Shown: positions 7,570-15,283 of the stretch, in pieces
Layout: every line of letters starts with the position of its first letter
How positions within the stretch are numbered: position 1 is the stretch's first letter
Virus record (IMG/VR): IMGVR_UViG_3300032053_000664
Location: 1 to 20,456 of that record
Length of the DNA: 20,456 nt
Direction: 5' to 3' (one strand)
Source: a virus
Position numbers and translations under genes: made by a program
The notes under the pieces: model-generated
The model's database searches: none
What the model was told of the DNA's origin: nothing
Seen by the model: the letters and a program-made list of their open reading frames with translations, nothing else

Positions 7570-8376
7570 ATGCCTAAACAATGGGTCCAGCCAGGGTCGA
7601 TTGATAGATCGCCAATGGACATACCGACATTAAACCGGAAGCGTCCGGGCGCGGGCGATGATGCCATGACAGGGGGAATAACGGATCGGTTGTTGAGACC
7701 GCAGGCAGTTAAGCAACCGGTCCAGGCGTATGAGCCGCAACCGGTTCAACGCATGAACCCGAACAACAGGCCGGTAGGCAATCCCGAAAATCAGCGACAA
7801 AATAATTTTGTCCCGCCCCCAAATTTCACCCCGCCTGTGCAACAGGGTCCGGTTAACCAACCGCCCCTAGCTATCCCGCAAGGCCCCAGGACTGGCGGTC
7901 AGGGTAGTTGGAGTCCAGACAGTAGACCTCCTGTTCAACCAATGCCACCCCCGCCCCCACCCCAACCGATGCTTCTCGGTCCACAAACGGGGCAGAATCC
8001 GGGAACATGGACACCGCCTCAATTTCAGCAACACCCACCCCCGCCCCCACCCCAACCGCAGCAATCAAATATCTTTAGACAAATTGGACAAATTGCTGCT
8101 CCTGGAATACGTCAGCCAACACCCCCACCCCAACCGGGTGCATACCAACCGCAGTTACCGCCCCAACCAGGAATACGTCAACCCCAACAACCACCCCCGC
8201 CATATTACCCGCAATTACAATCCCAGATTCAACCCCAGACTATGTTCCAGCAAGGGCCGCAAACGGGGCAAGGTCCGGGTTCTTGGACACCGCCTCAATT
8301 CATGGAACAACCCCAATTGCCCTGGCAACAGCAACAACAACCAACTATGTTTCAAGGGCAATATGGAGCCTATTAA
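7570..8376 (+). CDS. Pro/Gln-rich disordered protein with GPxTG repeats, function unknown
   Basis: A 268-residue protein preceded by the purine-rich AAGGGGGGCGAG. After about 50 ordinary residues it is almost wholly Pro, Gln, Gly and Asn, including two runs of six prolines. A unit GP(R/Q)TG(G/Q) followed by G(S/T)W(T/S)P recurs at residues 105, 137 and 229. It has no signal peptide, membrane segment or enzymatic motif. The codon phase is kept through the C-rich tracts, and the stop overlaps the next ATG by one base (TAATG), so it is a real, coupled gene. Its place between adaptor and nozzle suggests a virion or assembly protein; an extended, flexible linker is plausible. It is unlike any family I can name. 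Confidence 0.55.
   Translation: MPKQWVQPGSIDRSPMDIPTLNRKRPGAGDDAMTGGITDRLLRPQAVKQPVQAYEPQPVQRMNPNNRPVGNPENQRQNNFVPPPNFTPPVQQGPVNQPPLAIPQGPRTGGQGSWSPDSRPPVQPMPPPPPPQPMLLGPQTGQNPGTWTPPQFQQHPPPPPPQPQQSNIFRQIGQIAAPGIRQPTPPPQPGAYQPQLPPQPGIRQPQQPPPPYYPQLQSQIQPQTMFQQGPQTGQGPGSWTPPQFMEQPQLPWQQQQQPTMFQGQYGAY
7945..8058 (+). repeat. Two exact 24-base C-rich repeats, 90 bases apart
   Basis: The same 24-base sequence, rich in CCCCC tracts, occurs at 7945-7968 and at 8035-8058. The offset of 90 bases equals 30 codons, so both copies encode the same PPPPPPQP-type stretch in frame. This points to tandem duplication inside the Pro/Gln-rich gene. Confidence 0.85.
8365..8368 (+). promoter_or_regulatory. Ribosome binding site deciding the nozzle-gene start
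   Basis: GGAG lies 7 bases before the ATG at 8376. It supports 8376 over an upstream in-frame ATG at 8283, which would overlap the Pro/Gln-rich gene by over 90 bases and adds a Thr/Ala-rich shadow extension. Confidence 0.65.
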
Positions 8377-10970
8377 TGCCCAACAATTTTGATGGAGTCC
8401 AAGAACATAGATACCCAATAGAAGATTTCTCCGGAGGAATTGTTTCTGATTTAACCCTCAAAAAATCTAATGAATTGTTGGATGCTCTCAACGTTATCAT
8501 TAATCCAAAGGGCGGTTTCAAGAAGCGCAAGGGCAGTGAATTGTTAACGCCTCCGTATCTGACTGGTGGAACTCTTACTCAACTTGGTCTTGATTCTGAA
8601 AGCAATATCTGGGCTTACGTTTTCTGGGTTAAGGGTATTCCTTCATTTGCATTTGAAAAACCGTCTCTAGGTGGTATCCAAACGCGCGGTACATCAGCTC
8701 CTATTGCTTATATTGTTACAGGCAATTTTAATACAATTGCTGAAAGAGATATTATGGTGTTTGTTGAGTTCGATAGTAATGCTTTATTAGGGGCTTATTA
8801 CGATGCTTGGATTATAGCATCTGGCACAAAAGGTTTTCATACCAAATACACACATGGAACTATTTATGAAGTTGCGCCTTCCAGCATTTCTTCTGTCAAA
8901 ACATGCCTTGAAAATGAAAAACCAACCATCTTTTCAACTAAAACCTATATGGATGATTATCATACAGTGAAAGAGATTACTTCCGATCAGTTGAAATTGC
9001 TCAATTATTGCTTGTTTGGGCATTGGGATAAGATACTTGAAATAATTGAGGATCCCGAAGAGGCAGAACCAGATACCAGGATTTTTGATTCGACCGTCAA
9101 TAAACTGACTTCGATGATTGAGCTCTCAACCCGAAACACAACAACCAATGTGAAAAGTCGTATTTTATTGGCCACATATTATATCAATTTGGTTGATATG
9201 CCTAGCGGTTATTTAACCAAGGGATTTTTAATTAAGCTTAATAAAAACACAACGGGCTTGGAAAGCGGTTTAAAAATATTAACAGTGACAGTATTAAAGT
9301 CAAATATGTGGACCTTCGGCAAACCTGATTGGGCAATGTACCAGAACAGGGCTTTTTGCGTAAATGGCATAGGAGATGGCACAGGAACGCCTGACCGTAT
9401 CTGGACGGATGGAACCAGCGTTTATAATATTGGTGTGGCCGCGCCCACAGTCACGGCGAGCAATTCAACAAATATTGTGAGCGGTGGTTATTTATCTGAT
9501 GGCGTTTATACTGTCAAGTACTCATTTTACAGGTCAACCGCGTATGGCTGTGAGTCCAATCTTAATGCCACGGGGCTTGCTGTAACCCTGGCAGGTGGGG
9601 GAGCGGTGCAAAGCTTTACCGTTCGGGTAACCCCTTCGGCAGATGGTCAGGTTGACAAAATAAAACTCTATCGAACCAAGCTGGGAGACTCAGCTTATTA
9701 CTATGAGTCCGTTGTAGCCAATACTCCTGACACGGGACAAACCTATAAAACAGTAACCTTTGGGGTTTTGAGTGACAATGCCATGTCAACGATTGCTGAT
9801 AATTTAGGGCTGGGAAACGATAATGACCGGCCAGAACCAAGCAATTATATTTGTTGCACTGCTAACCGGGCGTGGTATGCAACCGCAAACTATATCTATT
9901 ACAGCAAAATTGACAAGCCTGAACAAGTCCCGGCAATTAATCAAATTAGTTTTGACCCTGATGATGGCGAGATTATTACCAATCTGTCAGCGTTCTCAAA
10001 TTATGTCATGGTTCAAAAGGAGACAAAAACCTGGATCATTGACGCTAATAACCCAGACATGGTTAAGCCTATCCAGTTATCAAATAATATTGGTTGCATT
10101 TCTAAAAAGACATTTTGCATTTGTGGCAATGGGCAGGAAGTAATCTGGCTTTCCCAGGAAGGGTTTTACTGGTCTGATGGGGTAAAACTCGAATCGTTAT
10201 GCAAGAATAAAATATACTTAGACCTCATGCAAAATGTCGATAAATCAATAATCTCCAACGCCAGGGCGATTTATTACCCAAGTGAAAATTTATACATTGC
10301 CTTTGTGCCGTATCTCAATAGCAATTATCGGATTTGGGTTTTTAACCTGCTGGCAAATCATTGGACCAGGTTTGCCTATGCAGTCATCCCGCATAGTTTT
10401 TGCCTTTGGACTGATGACTACGATATTAAGCGGTTGGTTTTTGGCTCACTTTTGCCTGGCGTGGAGTATGGCAAGCGCAGTTGGTTTTCTCATTTCTTTC
10501 TGGCTGACAAAGCCGACCATTACAAGGATGCAAGCGCGACAAGCACATGCGCGGCTTTAACAACAGTCACTTACACCAATATTACAATCCAGGTAATAAC
10601 CGGCTGGGATTCGATGGGCAGTCCAGAGATTTTGAAGAGTCTGAGATCGTTTCACATGGATTGGTATAGCCACGGGGCAGCAACGGGTACGGTCGCTATC
10701 AAAGGGGATTACGGCAATCAGTCTGCTACCAGCATCACCTTAACCCATGCGGGTATCCAGAATGAGCCAGTCATAGCAGATTGGGAGCATGGCTATTTAT
10801 ATTTGGAGGGCTGGGACTATCAAATTAATGAAACAGAGAAAGCACCTATTGGGGGATTCAATACTTCCCAGAGAAACTTTTCTGTTAAATTTACTGAGAC
10901 AAGCGATTCATTCATAAAGGTTTACGGTTGGGTACTGTACTTTAAGGCCATGAATTATAGAACAGAATGA
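8376..10970 (+). CDS. Putative tail nozzle / tail-hub protein (P22 gp10- or T7 gp12-like)
   Basis: An 864-residue protein starting in a TAATG overlap with the previous gene. Such proteins close the head-tail channel and form the short tail tube tip. Residues 18-57 contain FSGGIVSDLTLKK, LLDALNV and NPKGGFKKRKG, the typical N-terminus of podovirus nozzle or stabilisation proteins (FxGG, then DALN, then GG+xKRxG). Residues about 310-355 have Trp-rich propeller-like strands (CVNGIGDG, RIWTDGTSVYNIG). Residues 356-470 look like an Ig/FN3-like domain (DGVYTVKYSFYRS, KIKLYRTKLGDS). Residues 490-690 again look like propeller blades (NRAWYATANYIYYSK, EVIWLSQEGFYWSDG). An unusual acidic helical stretch lies near residues 165-260. 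Position between adaptor and fibre supports the role. Confidence 0.62.
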   Translation: MPNNFDGVQEHRYPIEDFSGGIVSDLTLKKSNELLDALNVIINPKGGFKKRKGSELLTPPYLTGGTLTQLGLDSESNIWAYVFWVKGIPSFAFEKPSLGGIQTRGTSAPIAYIVTGNFNTIAERDIMVFVEFDSNALLGAYYDAWIIASGTKGFHTKYTHGTIYEVAPSSISSVKTCLENEKPTIFSTKTYMDDYHTVKEITSDQLKLLNYCLFGHWDKILEIIEDPEEAEPDTRIFDSTVNKLTSMIELSTRNTTTNVKSRILLATYYINLVDMPSGYLTKGFLIKLNKNTTGLESGLKILTVTVLKSNMWTFGKPDWAMYQNRAFCVNGIGDGTGTPDRIWTDGTSVYNIGVAAPTVTASNSTNIVSGGYLSDGVYTVKYSFYRSTAYGCESNLNATGLAVTLAGGGAVQSFTVRVTPSADGQVDKIKLYRTKLGDSAYYYESVVANTPDTGQTYKTVTFGVLSDNAMSTIADNLGLGNDNDRPEPSNYICCTANRAWYATANYIYYSKIDKPEQVPAINQISFDPDDGEIITNLSAFSNYVMVQKETKTWIIDANNPDMVKPIQLSNNIGCISKKTFCICGNGQEVIWLSQEGFYWSDGVKLESLCKNKIYLDLMQNVDKSIISNARAIYYPSENLYIAFVPYLNSNYRIWVFNLLANHWTRFAYAVIPHSFCLWTDDYDIKRLVFGSLLPGVEYGKRSWFSHFFLADKADHYKDASATSTCAALTTVTYTNITIQVITGWDSMGSPEILKSLRSFHMDWYSHGAATGTVAIKGDYGNQSATSITLTHAGIQNEPVIADWEHGYLYLEGWDYQINETEKAPIGGFNTSQRNFSVKFTETSDSFIKVYGWVLYFKAMNYRTE

Positions 10971-13900
10971 AAGAGCTATTTTTGAGATATGAAGGTCTTG
11001 ACAAAATTTCGCGGGATAATTTCGTTGAAATCAAAAAAGCCTTTCATGATTCAAAATTGCAGGGCGATCTTGATTTTCAAGGCTTATACGACATTAACAA
11101 TGTGGCGACCCTGGATGTTCACACGTCAATCTATGACGCTGGAACGCTCACGATTGGCGGTACGTCAACATTTGCTTCTACTGTTACAGTCAATGCGGGG
11201 CTATATTGCAGCAACATTATTTATGTAGACAAGGTGTCCAGCTATGGCGCGTTAACTTATCTGCAATTATCCAGCATCGGAGCGGTTGGGGTAAAAATCC
11301 AATGCAGTGCTTTCGCTACGACCCTAGCCGTGTGGGATTCGGCAGGCAATCTAAGTAACACTGGTAATATATATCTCAATACTCATGGTATTGGCAACGA
11401 TGCAAGCGTTTTGACTTTTGCAAGCACGTCAACAGGAAAAGCCACCTTTGCAGGCGATCTTGATATTACCGGAAAAACCTTGTGCAATTTCGGCGGGGCT
11501 ATATATATTGACGTTCCTTACAAGCGCGTTGGTATATATTATTCAACCCCTGATTATGCTTTCACCATTAAGGGAAATTTGCAATTTATTCAAGTGGCCG
11601 CGCCGATTGCTTGTGTTGCCGCATTGGGTACGGGTGCAGGCAATATTGATAATGGAGCGCATCGCTATTCGGTGACTTATATTAATTACGATGGTGAAAC
11701 CGATCTTGGGGCATGGTCGAACACTATTACAGTTTCGGATAAAACTGCAAATGGTAAAATTAATTTAAGTTCCATTCCGGTTAGTTCCGATGCGAAAGTT
11801 TTGCAGAAACAAATTTTTAGAACCAAAGTTGGAGGTTTAGGAACTGCTTTTTTGCTTGCGACAATTTTAAATAATGTAACGACCTATGCTGACAATACTG
11901 CTGATGTTGATTTGGGTGTTAGTGGGTATCGCAAAGAAAATACGACTGCCGGTCAATTTTATATTGGTTATGCCAAAGCTGCAATTTTTGGGATTTATAA
12001 TACAAGCTTTGGTTATAATGCCTTAAACAATAATACGACTGGTAATTCATTGACGGCTATTGGTTCGGGTGCTTTATATTCAAACACGGTTGGGGATTAT
12101 TCAGTGGCCATTGGTTACGATGCGTTATATCTTGCAACTGGATCGGTTGATTGTGTGGCAATTGGCTATGCTTCAATTTTAAATGCGATCATTCCAAATA
12201 ATTGTGTAGCTATTGGTAGTCAAACTCTTAGAGAGGGCATTACGCTCAAATATTGTGTAGCCATTGGTAATGATGCTTTAATTAAAAATGACGGTGATTA
12301 CAATACAGCCATTGGCTATCAGGCAGAATATTACAATGTTGATGGCACTTATTTAACCGCTATTGGATACCAGGCTGGGAAAGGCGTTACTGGAAATAGT
12401 CATAGTAATAACGTTTTGGTTGGAGCGTTGGCCGGTACTGGTATAACCACGGGGAGCAACAATATTTTTGTTGGAAAATCCAGTGGTGAAAATTGCACTT
12501 CGGGCGGAACAAATATTATAATTGCCTATGATGTGGATTTGCCCACGGCTTCAACCTCAAACTATCTGAATTTAGGCGGTGTTCTTACTGGTAATACATC
12601 AACTTTGGCCGGGAATATTGTTGGCGATTTCTCAGTAGCAACAAATAAATTGACGGTGGCGGCTGCAACCGGAGACACAATTGTTGCCGGAACATTAACC
12701 TTAAATGGCAATTTGATTGGCGTTACTTTGGATGAGCTTGACGATGTTGTCATCACTGCTCCTTATTCTCCACAGTCTTTAACATACAATGGAGTTAATT
12801 GGATTAATTCAGATATTCACGTGGTGAGTGCTGGCAAAGGTATTGAATTTTACATTGATGATACTCCGTCGGGTGTGCTTACATATAACTCATTACTGAC
12901 TTATCCTACTGGTGCGGCGGAAGATATTGACTCGGTAACTGTCAATTCAGTATCCGGGGAAGTTTTGATTGATTCATATATTATGAATCCTACTTCCAGG
13001 ACAATCATAGATGCGGGAGAGTGGTCGTTTAAGACCTATTGCAAGGTTGATGTAACACCCGGTTTGACTGAAATAATTATTAGGGTTTACAAAAAAGCTG
13101 CTGGGGATGCGGGTACTGAAACTGAATTGTTTAATGTTTCAACCGGTGAAATCAACAATGTGGCGGTTGAATTTTTGGAAATCATTTCAGTGCAATCAAG
13201 TTTTGTTATTTTAGTTACGGACAGAATCTTAATCAAATATTATGGCAAGACTACTTCTGTGCCAAATGTATTGGTCAGTTTGTATCATAATGGTTCTTTG
13301 CATTGCACCCATATTGATACCCCTCTGGGTACGATGCATAATGATTTATTTAATATTCAGGGTGGATCAGCAACCGAGAGATACCATTTAAGTTTGGCTG
13401 AATACACTGAATTACAGGCAGTTGATTCAACCTATTTGCCTTTGGCCGGTGGAACTATGGCCGGGGCTATTAACATGGGCAATAGGGCTATCAGCAATAT
13501 TTTAACCTTGGCTACCACATCAACAATCACAGCCGGGGGAAATGTTTTGATTGGAGCCAATGGCATTGGGAACAATGCCTCAGTGTTGACTTTCGCCGCA
13601 ACCGCGACTGGACTTGCCACATTTGCTGGGGCGGTCAGATCGACAGGTGATTTCGATATTGCCACTACAAAGCTAACGGTCGCTGCTGCAACAGGAAACA
13701 CAGCCATTGCTGGAACATTAAACGTGTCTGGCTTATCAAGATTCGGGGATGCGATTGCTCCTACAAATTCCCTTGATTTGTCCATTGCCACAGGCGCATT
13801 GTCAACCCCGGACATTGTGTTTTGGGGAACCCTTGCTGCCGGGCCGACAGTTTATAATTGTGGCCGCATTTACTCATCCTTTAACTCAACTGGTGGTGGC

Positions 13901-14521
13901 TATGATAAGGCTCAAATATCGTTACAGTTACCGACTGCTCTAAACACGTTCAATGACATGGTTTTTGTGAAAGGCAATAAGGTTGGAGCGATTTTTGAAT
14001 GCAAGATGGGCATAAACACCAATGCGCCCGAACAGATCATCCATGCTGTGACAACCCACACCGATATTCAGTTTTGGATTGAGTCAGGAGCAAGCAGAGT
14101 TTGTGGTTTCCGCGTAGATGATACCGCATCGCTTGCTAAGTTTATAAGTAGTTGGCGCACCGGGAGTGCTTATAATATGGCCTTTGAGTTCGGGACTGTT
14201 ACCAAGATGGTCCTGACTACAACCGGGCAATTAGTCATTAATGATACTGCTGTGACTTCGGGTATGACCCTGGACGTGAATGGCAAGTCAAATTTTCGTG
14301 ATGATTTAACAATCATTTCGGCTAAGAATATTGTCTTATCTACAACCACGGGAACAAAAATAGCGACTGGCGCAACTCAACTTATGGGTTTCTGGAACGC
14401 AACGCCAGTGGATCAGCCCGCGCTTATCGCGGTCGCTGATGGCAGTTTAGCAAGTGTTACCGCCCAATTTAATTTATTGTTGGCGAGTATGAAAGAAATT
14501 GGTTTAATTGCGAGTGCTTAA
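10967..14521 (+). CDS. Tail fibre with YadA-head-type repeats
   Basis: An 1184-residue protein whose ATG overlaps the nozzle stop (ATGA), with no clear Shine-Dalgarno site, so probably coupled. Residues 1-205 are beta-rich and likely attach to the tail. Residues 208-322 form an Ig-like unit (HRYSVTYINYDGETDLG, QIFRTKVGG, TYADNTAD). Residues 344-520 carry about ten (T/V)AIG(Y/S/N)xAL-type repeats as in trimeric YadA heads. Residues 587-613 (LDELDDVVIT, LTYNGVNW) and 791-833 (HNDLFNIQGG, YHLSLAEYTEL, LPLAGGTMAGAINM) are familiar fibre motifs. The C-terminus has TGTKIATGATQ and GFWNATPVDQPA, then a helix, a common fibre ending. It most likely forms a trimer and binds the host surface. No chaperone autoproteolysis (peptidase S74-type) motif is recognised. 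Confidence 0.78.
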   Translation: MKELFLRYEGLDKISRDNFVEIKKAFHDSKLQGDLDFQGLYDINNVATLDVHTSIYDAGTLTIGGTSTFASTVTVNAGLYCSNIIYVDKVSSYGALTYLQLSSIGAVGVKIQCSAFATTLAVWDSAGNLSNTGNIYLNTHGIGNDASVLTFASTSTGKATFAGDLDITGKTLCNFGGAIYIDVPYKRVGIYYSTPDYAFTIKGNLQFIQVAAPIACVAALGTGAGNIDNGAHRYSVTYINYDGETDLGAWSNTITVSDKTANGKINLSSIPVSSDAKVLQKQIFRTKVGGLGTAFLLATILNNVTTYADNTADVDLGVSGYRKENTTAGQFYIGYAKAAIFGIYNTSFGYNALNNNTTGNSLTAIGSGALYSNTVGDYSVAIGYDALYLATGSVDCVAIGYASILNAIIPNNCVAIGSQTLREGITLKYCVAIGNDALIKNDGDYNTAIGYQAEYYNVDGTYLTAIGYQAGKGVTGNSHSNNVLVGALAGTGITTGSNNIFVGKSSGENCTSGGTNIIIAYDVDLPTASTSNYLNLGGVLTGNTSTLAGNIVGDFSVATNKLTVAAATGDTIVAGTLTLNGNLIGVTLDELDDVVITAPYSPQSLTYNGVNWINSDIHVVSAGKGIEFYIDDTPSGVLTYNSLLTYPTGAAEDIDSVTVNSVSGEVLIDSYIMNPTSRTIIDAGEWSFKTYCKVDVTPGLTEIIIRVYKKAAGDAGTETELFNVSTGEINNVAVEFLEIISVQSSFVILVTDRILIKYYGKTTSVPNVLVSLYHNGSLHCTHIDTPLGTMHNDLFNIQGGSATERYHLSLAEYTELQAVDSTYLPLAGGTMAGAINMGNRAISNILTLATTSTITAGGNVLIGANGIGNNASVLTFAATATGLATFAGAVRSTGDFDIATTKLTVAAATGNTAIAGTLNVSGLSRFGDAIAPTNSLDLSIATGALSTPDIVFWGTLAAGPTVYNCGRIYSSFNSTGGGYDKAQISLQLPTALNTFNDMVFVKGNKVGAIFECKMGINTNAPEQIIHAVTTHTDIQFWIESGASRVCGFRVDDTASLAKFISSWRTGSAYNMAFEFGTVTKMVLTTTGQLVINDTAVTSGMTLDVNGKSNFRDDLTIISAKNIVLSTTTGTKIATGATQLMGFWNATPVDQPALIAVADGSLASVTAQFNLLLASMKEIGLIASA
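11387..11455 (+). repeat. Fibre internal repeat A, copy 1
   Basis: Encodes GIGN(D)ASVLTFAS(T)STGKATFAG at fibre residues 141-163. It is closely similar to copy 2 at 13562-13630, with the same reading phase, and indicates duplication of a shaft unit on both sides of the YadA-type region. Confidence 0.75.
11996..12526 (+). repeat. YadA-head-type repeat array within tail fibre gene
   Basis: Fibre residues 344-520 contain about ten degenerate units with cores SFGYNAL, TAIGSGAL, VAIGYDAL, VAIGYASI, VAIGSQTL, VAIGNDAL, TAIGYQAE, TAIGYQAG, VLVGALAG and IFVGKSSG, mostly 14-21 residues apart. In trimeric autotransporter adhesins this motif builds a left-handed beta-roll. The identification is by motif and periodicity. 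Confidence 0.8.
12638..12697 (+). repeat. Fibre internal repeat B, copy 1
   Basis: Encodes ATNKLTVAAATGDTIVAGTL at fibre residues 558-577. It matches copy 2 at 13661-13720 at all but a few positions. Confidence 0.8.
13562..13630 (+). repeat. Fibre internal repeat A, copy 2
   Basis: Encodes a near copy of the unit at 11387-11455, at fibre residues 866-888. It is followed 30 bases later by repeat B copy 2, so A and B form a composite shaft unit here. Confidence 0.75.
13661..13720 (+). repeat. Fibre internal repeat B, copy 2
   Basis: Encodes ATTKLTVAAATGNTAIAGTL at fibre residues 899-918, closely matching 12638-12697. Confidence 0.8.
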
Positions 14522-14944
14522 ATGGCTTCATTATTAAGTAATACAGTGTGGGAAGGGACTAGCGTTGAGAGTAGGCCGACGTATGCCCAAGGTGCTAGAG
14601 ATGGTCATTTCTATAAAGAGCTTGATACTGGCGAGACTTACATCCGTATCAATGGTCTCTTTACTTTTATTAATCTTGGCCTTTCTTTTATTAAAGCTAC
14701 AAAATCAGGGAAAATAACTACCGATGCGAACGGCATATTCAATGTTGTTTTCGTTACGCCTTTTATCAACAATATTTATACGGTCACTTTGACTATTGAG
14801 TTTTACACGGGGAAGCCTGCAATTGCATTGTTTTCCAACATTACCAATACTGGATTTACAATAACCACGTTAAATTCAAAAAGTGGAAACGCAGAAGGCA
14901 ATTTGAACGTGGCCTGGTTAGCGACCAGAGACTATAACCCATAA
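14522..14944 (+). CDS. Putative fibre-tip / H-type beta domain protein
   Basis: A 140-residue protein whose ATG directly follows the fibre TAA, with no spacer and only a weak ribosome binding site, so it is probably coupled to the fibre. Residues 15-50 (RPTYAQGARDGHFYKELDTG, then YIRINGLFTFINLG) match a short beta unit common in phage tail proteins. Residues 60-140 (KITTDANGIFNVVFVTPF, YTVTLTIEF, NTGFTITTL, VAWLATRDYNP) match the pattern of H-type or fibre C-terminal beta sandwich domains, including the widespread ending WxAxRxYNP. Such domains often bind surface sugars or cap fibres, so a receptor-binding tip or accessory is likely. The fold is inferred from sequence pattern only. Confidence 0.6.
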   Translation: MASLLSNTVWEGTSVESRPTYAQGARDGHFYKELDTGETYIRINGLFTFINLGLSFIKATKSGKITTDANGIFNVVFVTPFINNIYTVTLTIEFYTGKPAIALFSNITNTGFTITTLNSKSGNAEGNLNVAWLATRDYNP

Positions 14945-14955
14945 GGAATAATGAG

Positions 14956-15267
14956 ATGAGTCAAGAAAAAATTATCCCAATTCCCGGTCAAAACATCAGT
15001 CTTTATCTGCCAAGCTGTATGACCTATTTCAGTCAGTTCAATATCTATGGCACAACTACCGCTAGCATCGGTACAGAAAAAGTCGGCGTGAATTTCAAAA
15101 CGTCAATGTTACCAGATTACAACGGGCTTACGGACACACAAAAAACAATCGTAAAAAATTGGGAAAAGATTAAAATTGCCAAAGCTTTAAATTTAACTGT
15201 TTTAAATCTGACGGGAACCATTGGAACCCTGACTTATGCAGATATAGATGATTCATGGTTTAGTTAA
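14956..15267 (+). CDS. Small protein of unknown function
   Basis: A 103-residue protein with AAGGA near 14943-14947 ahead of its ATG. An out-of-frame ATG at 14951 is closed by the TGA at 14957 and is ignored. The first half is beta-like (MSQEKIIPIPGQNISLYLPS). The second half has a helix (LTDTQKTIVKNWEKIKIAKA) and a short closing beta segment ending YADIDDSWFS. It has no signal peptide, membrane segment or known motif. It lies between the fibre-tip gene and another unknown gene, so a minor tail component is possible. I do not recognise the family. Confidence 0.5.
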   Translation: MSQEKIIPIPGQNISLYLPSCMTYFSQFNIYGTTTASIGTEKVGVNFKTSMLPDYNGLTDTQKTIVKNWEKIKIAKALNLTVLNLTGTIGTLTYADIDDSWFS

Positions 15268-15283
15268 GGACAAGGAGTAAAAA

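Noticed and set aside
8283-8375. Upstream ATG at 8283 as the nozzle-gene start
   Set aside because: It lies inside the Pro/Gln-rich gene and adds a shadow-type extension. The ATG at 8376 has GGAG at proper spacing and gives the expected N-terminal motif.
11996-12526. Bacterial trimeric autotransporter gene rather than phage fibre
   Set aside because: The protein has no signal peptide or membrane-anchor domain, and is embedded in a phage structural cluster with typical fibre motifs on both sides.
13432-13815. Minus-strand open frame opposite the fibre gene
   Set aside because: It lies wholly opposite a well-supported repeat-containing fibre gene and its Val/Ala-rich product mirrors the fibre repeats.
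10967-14944. Diversity-generating retroelement target in the fibre or tip gene
   Set aside because: No reverse transcriptase gene or template repeat copy was seen in the window; the internal fibre repeats are shaft motifs, not a variable-region pair. Elements outside the window cannot be excluded.
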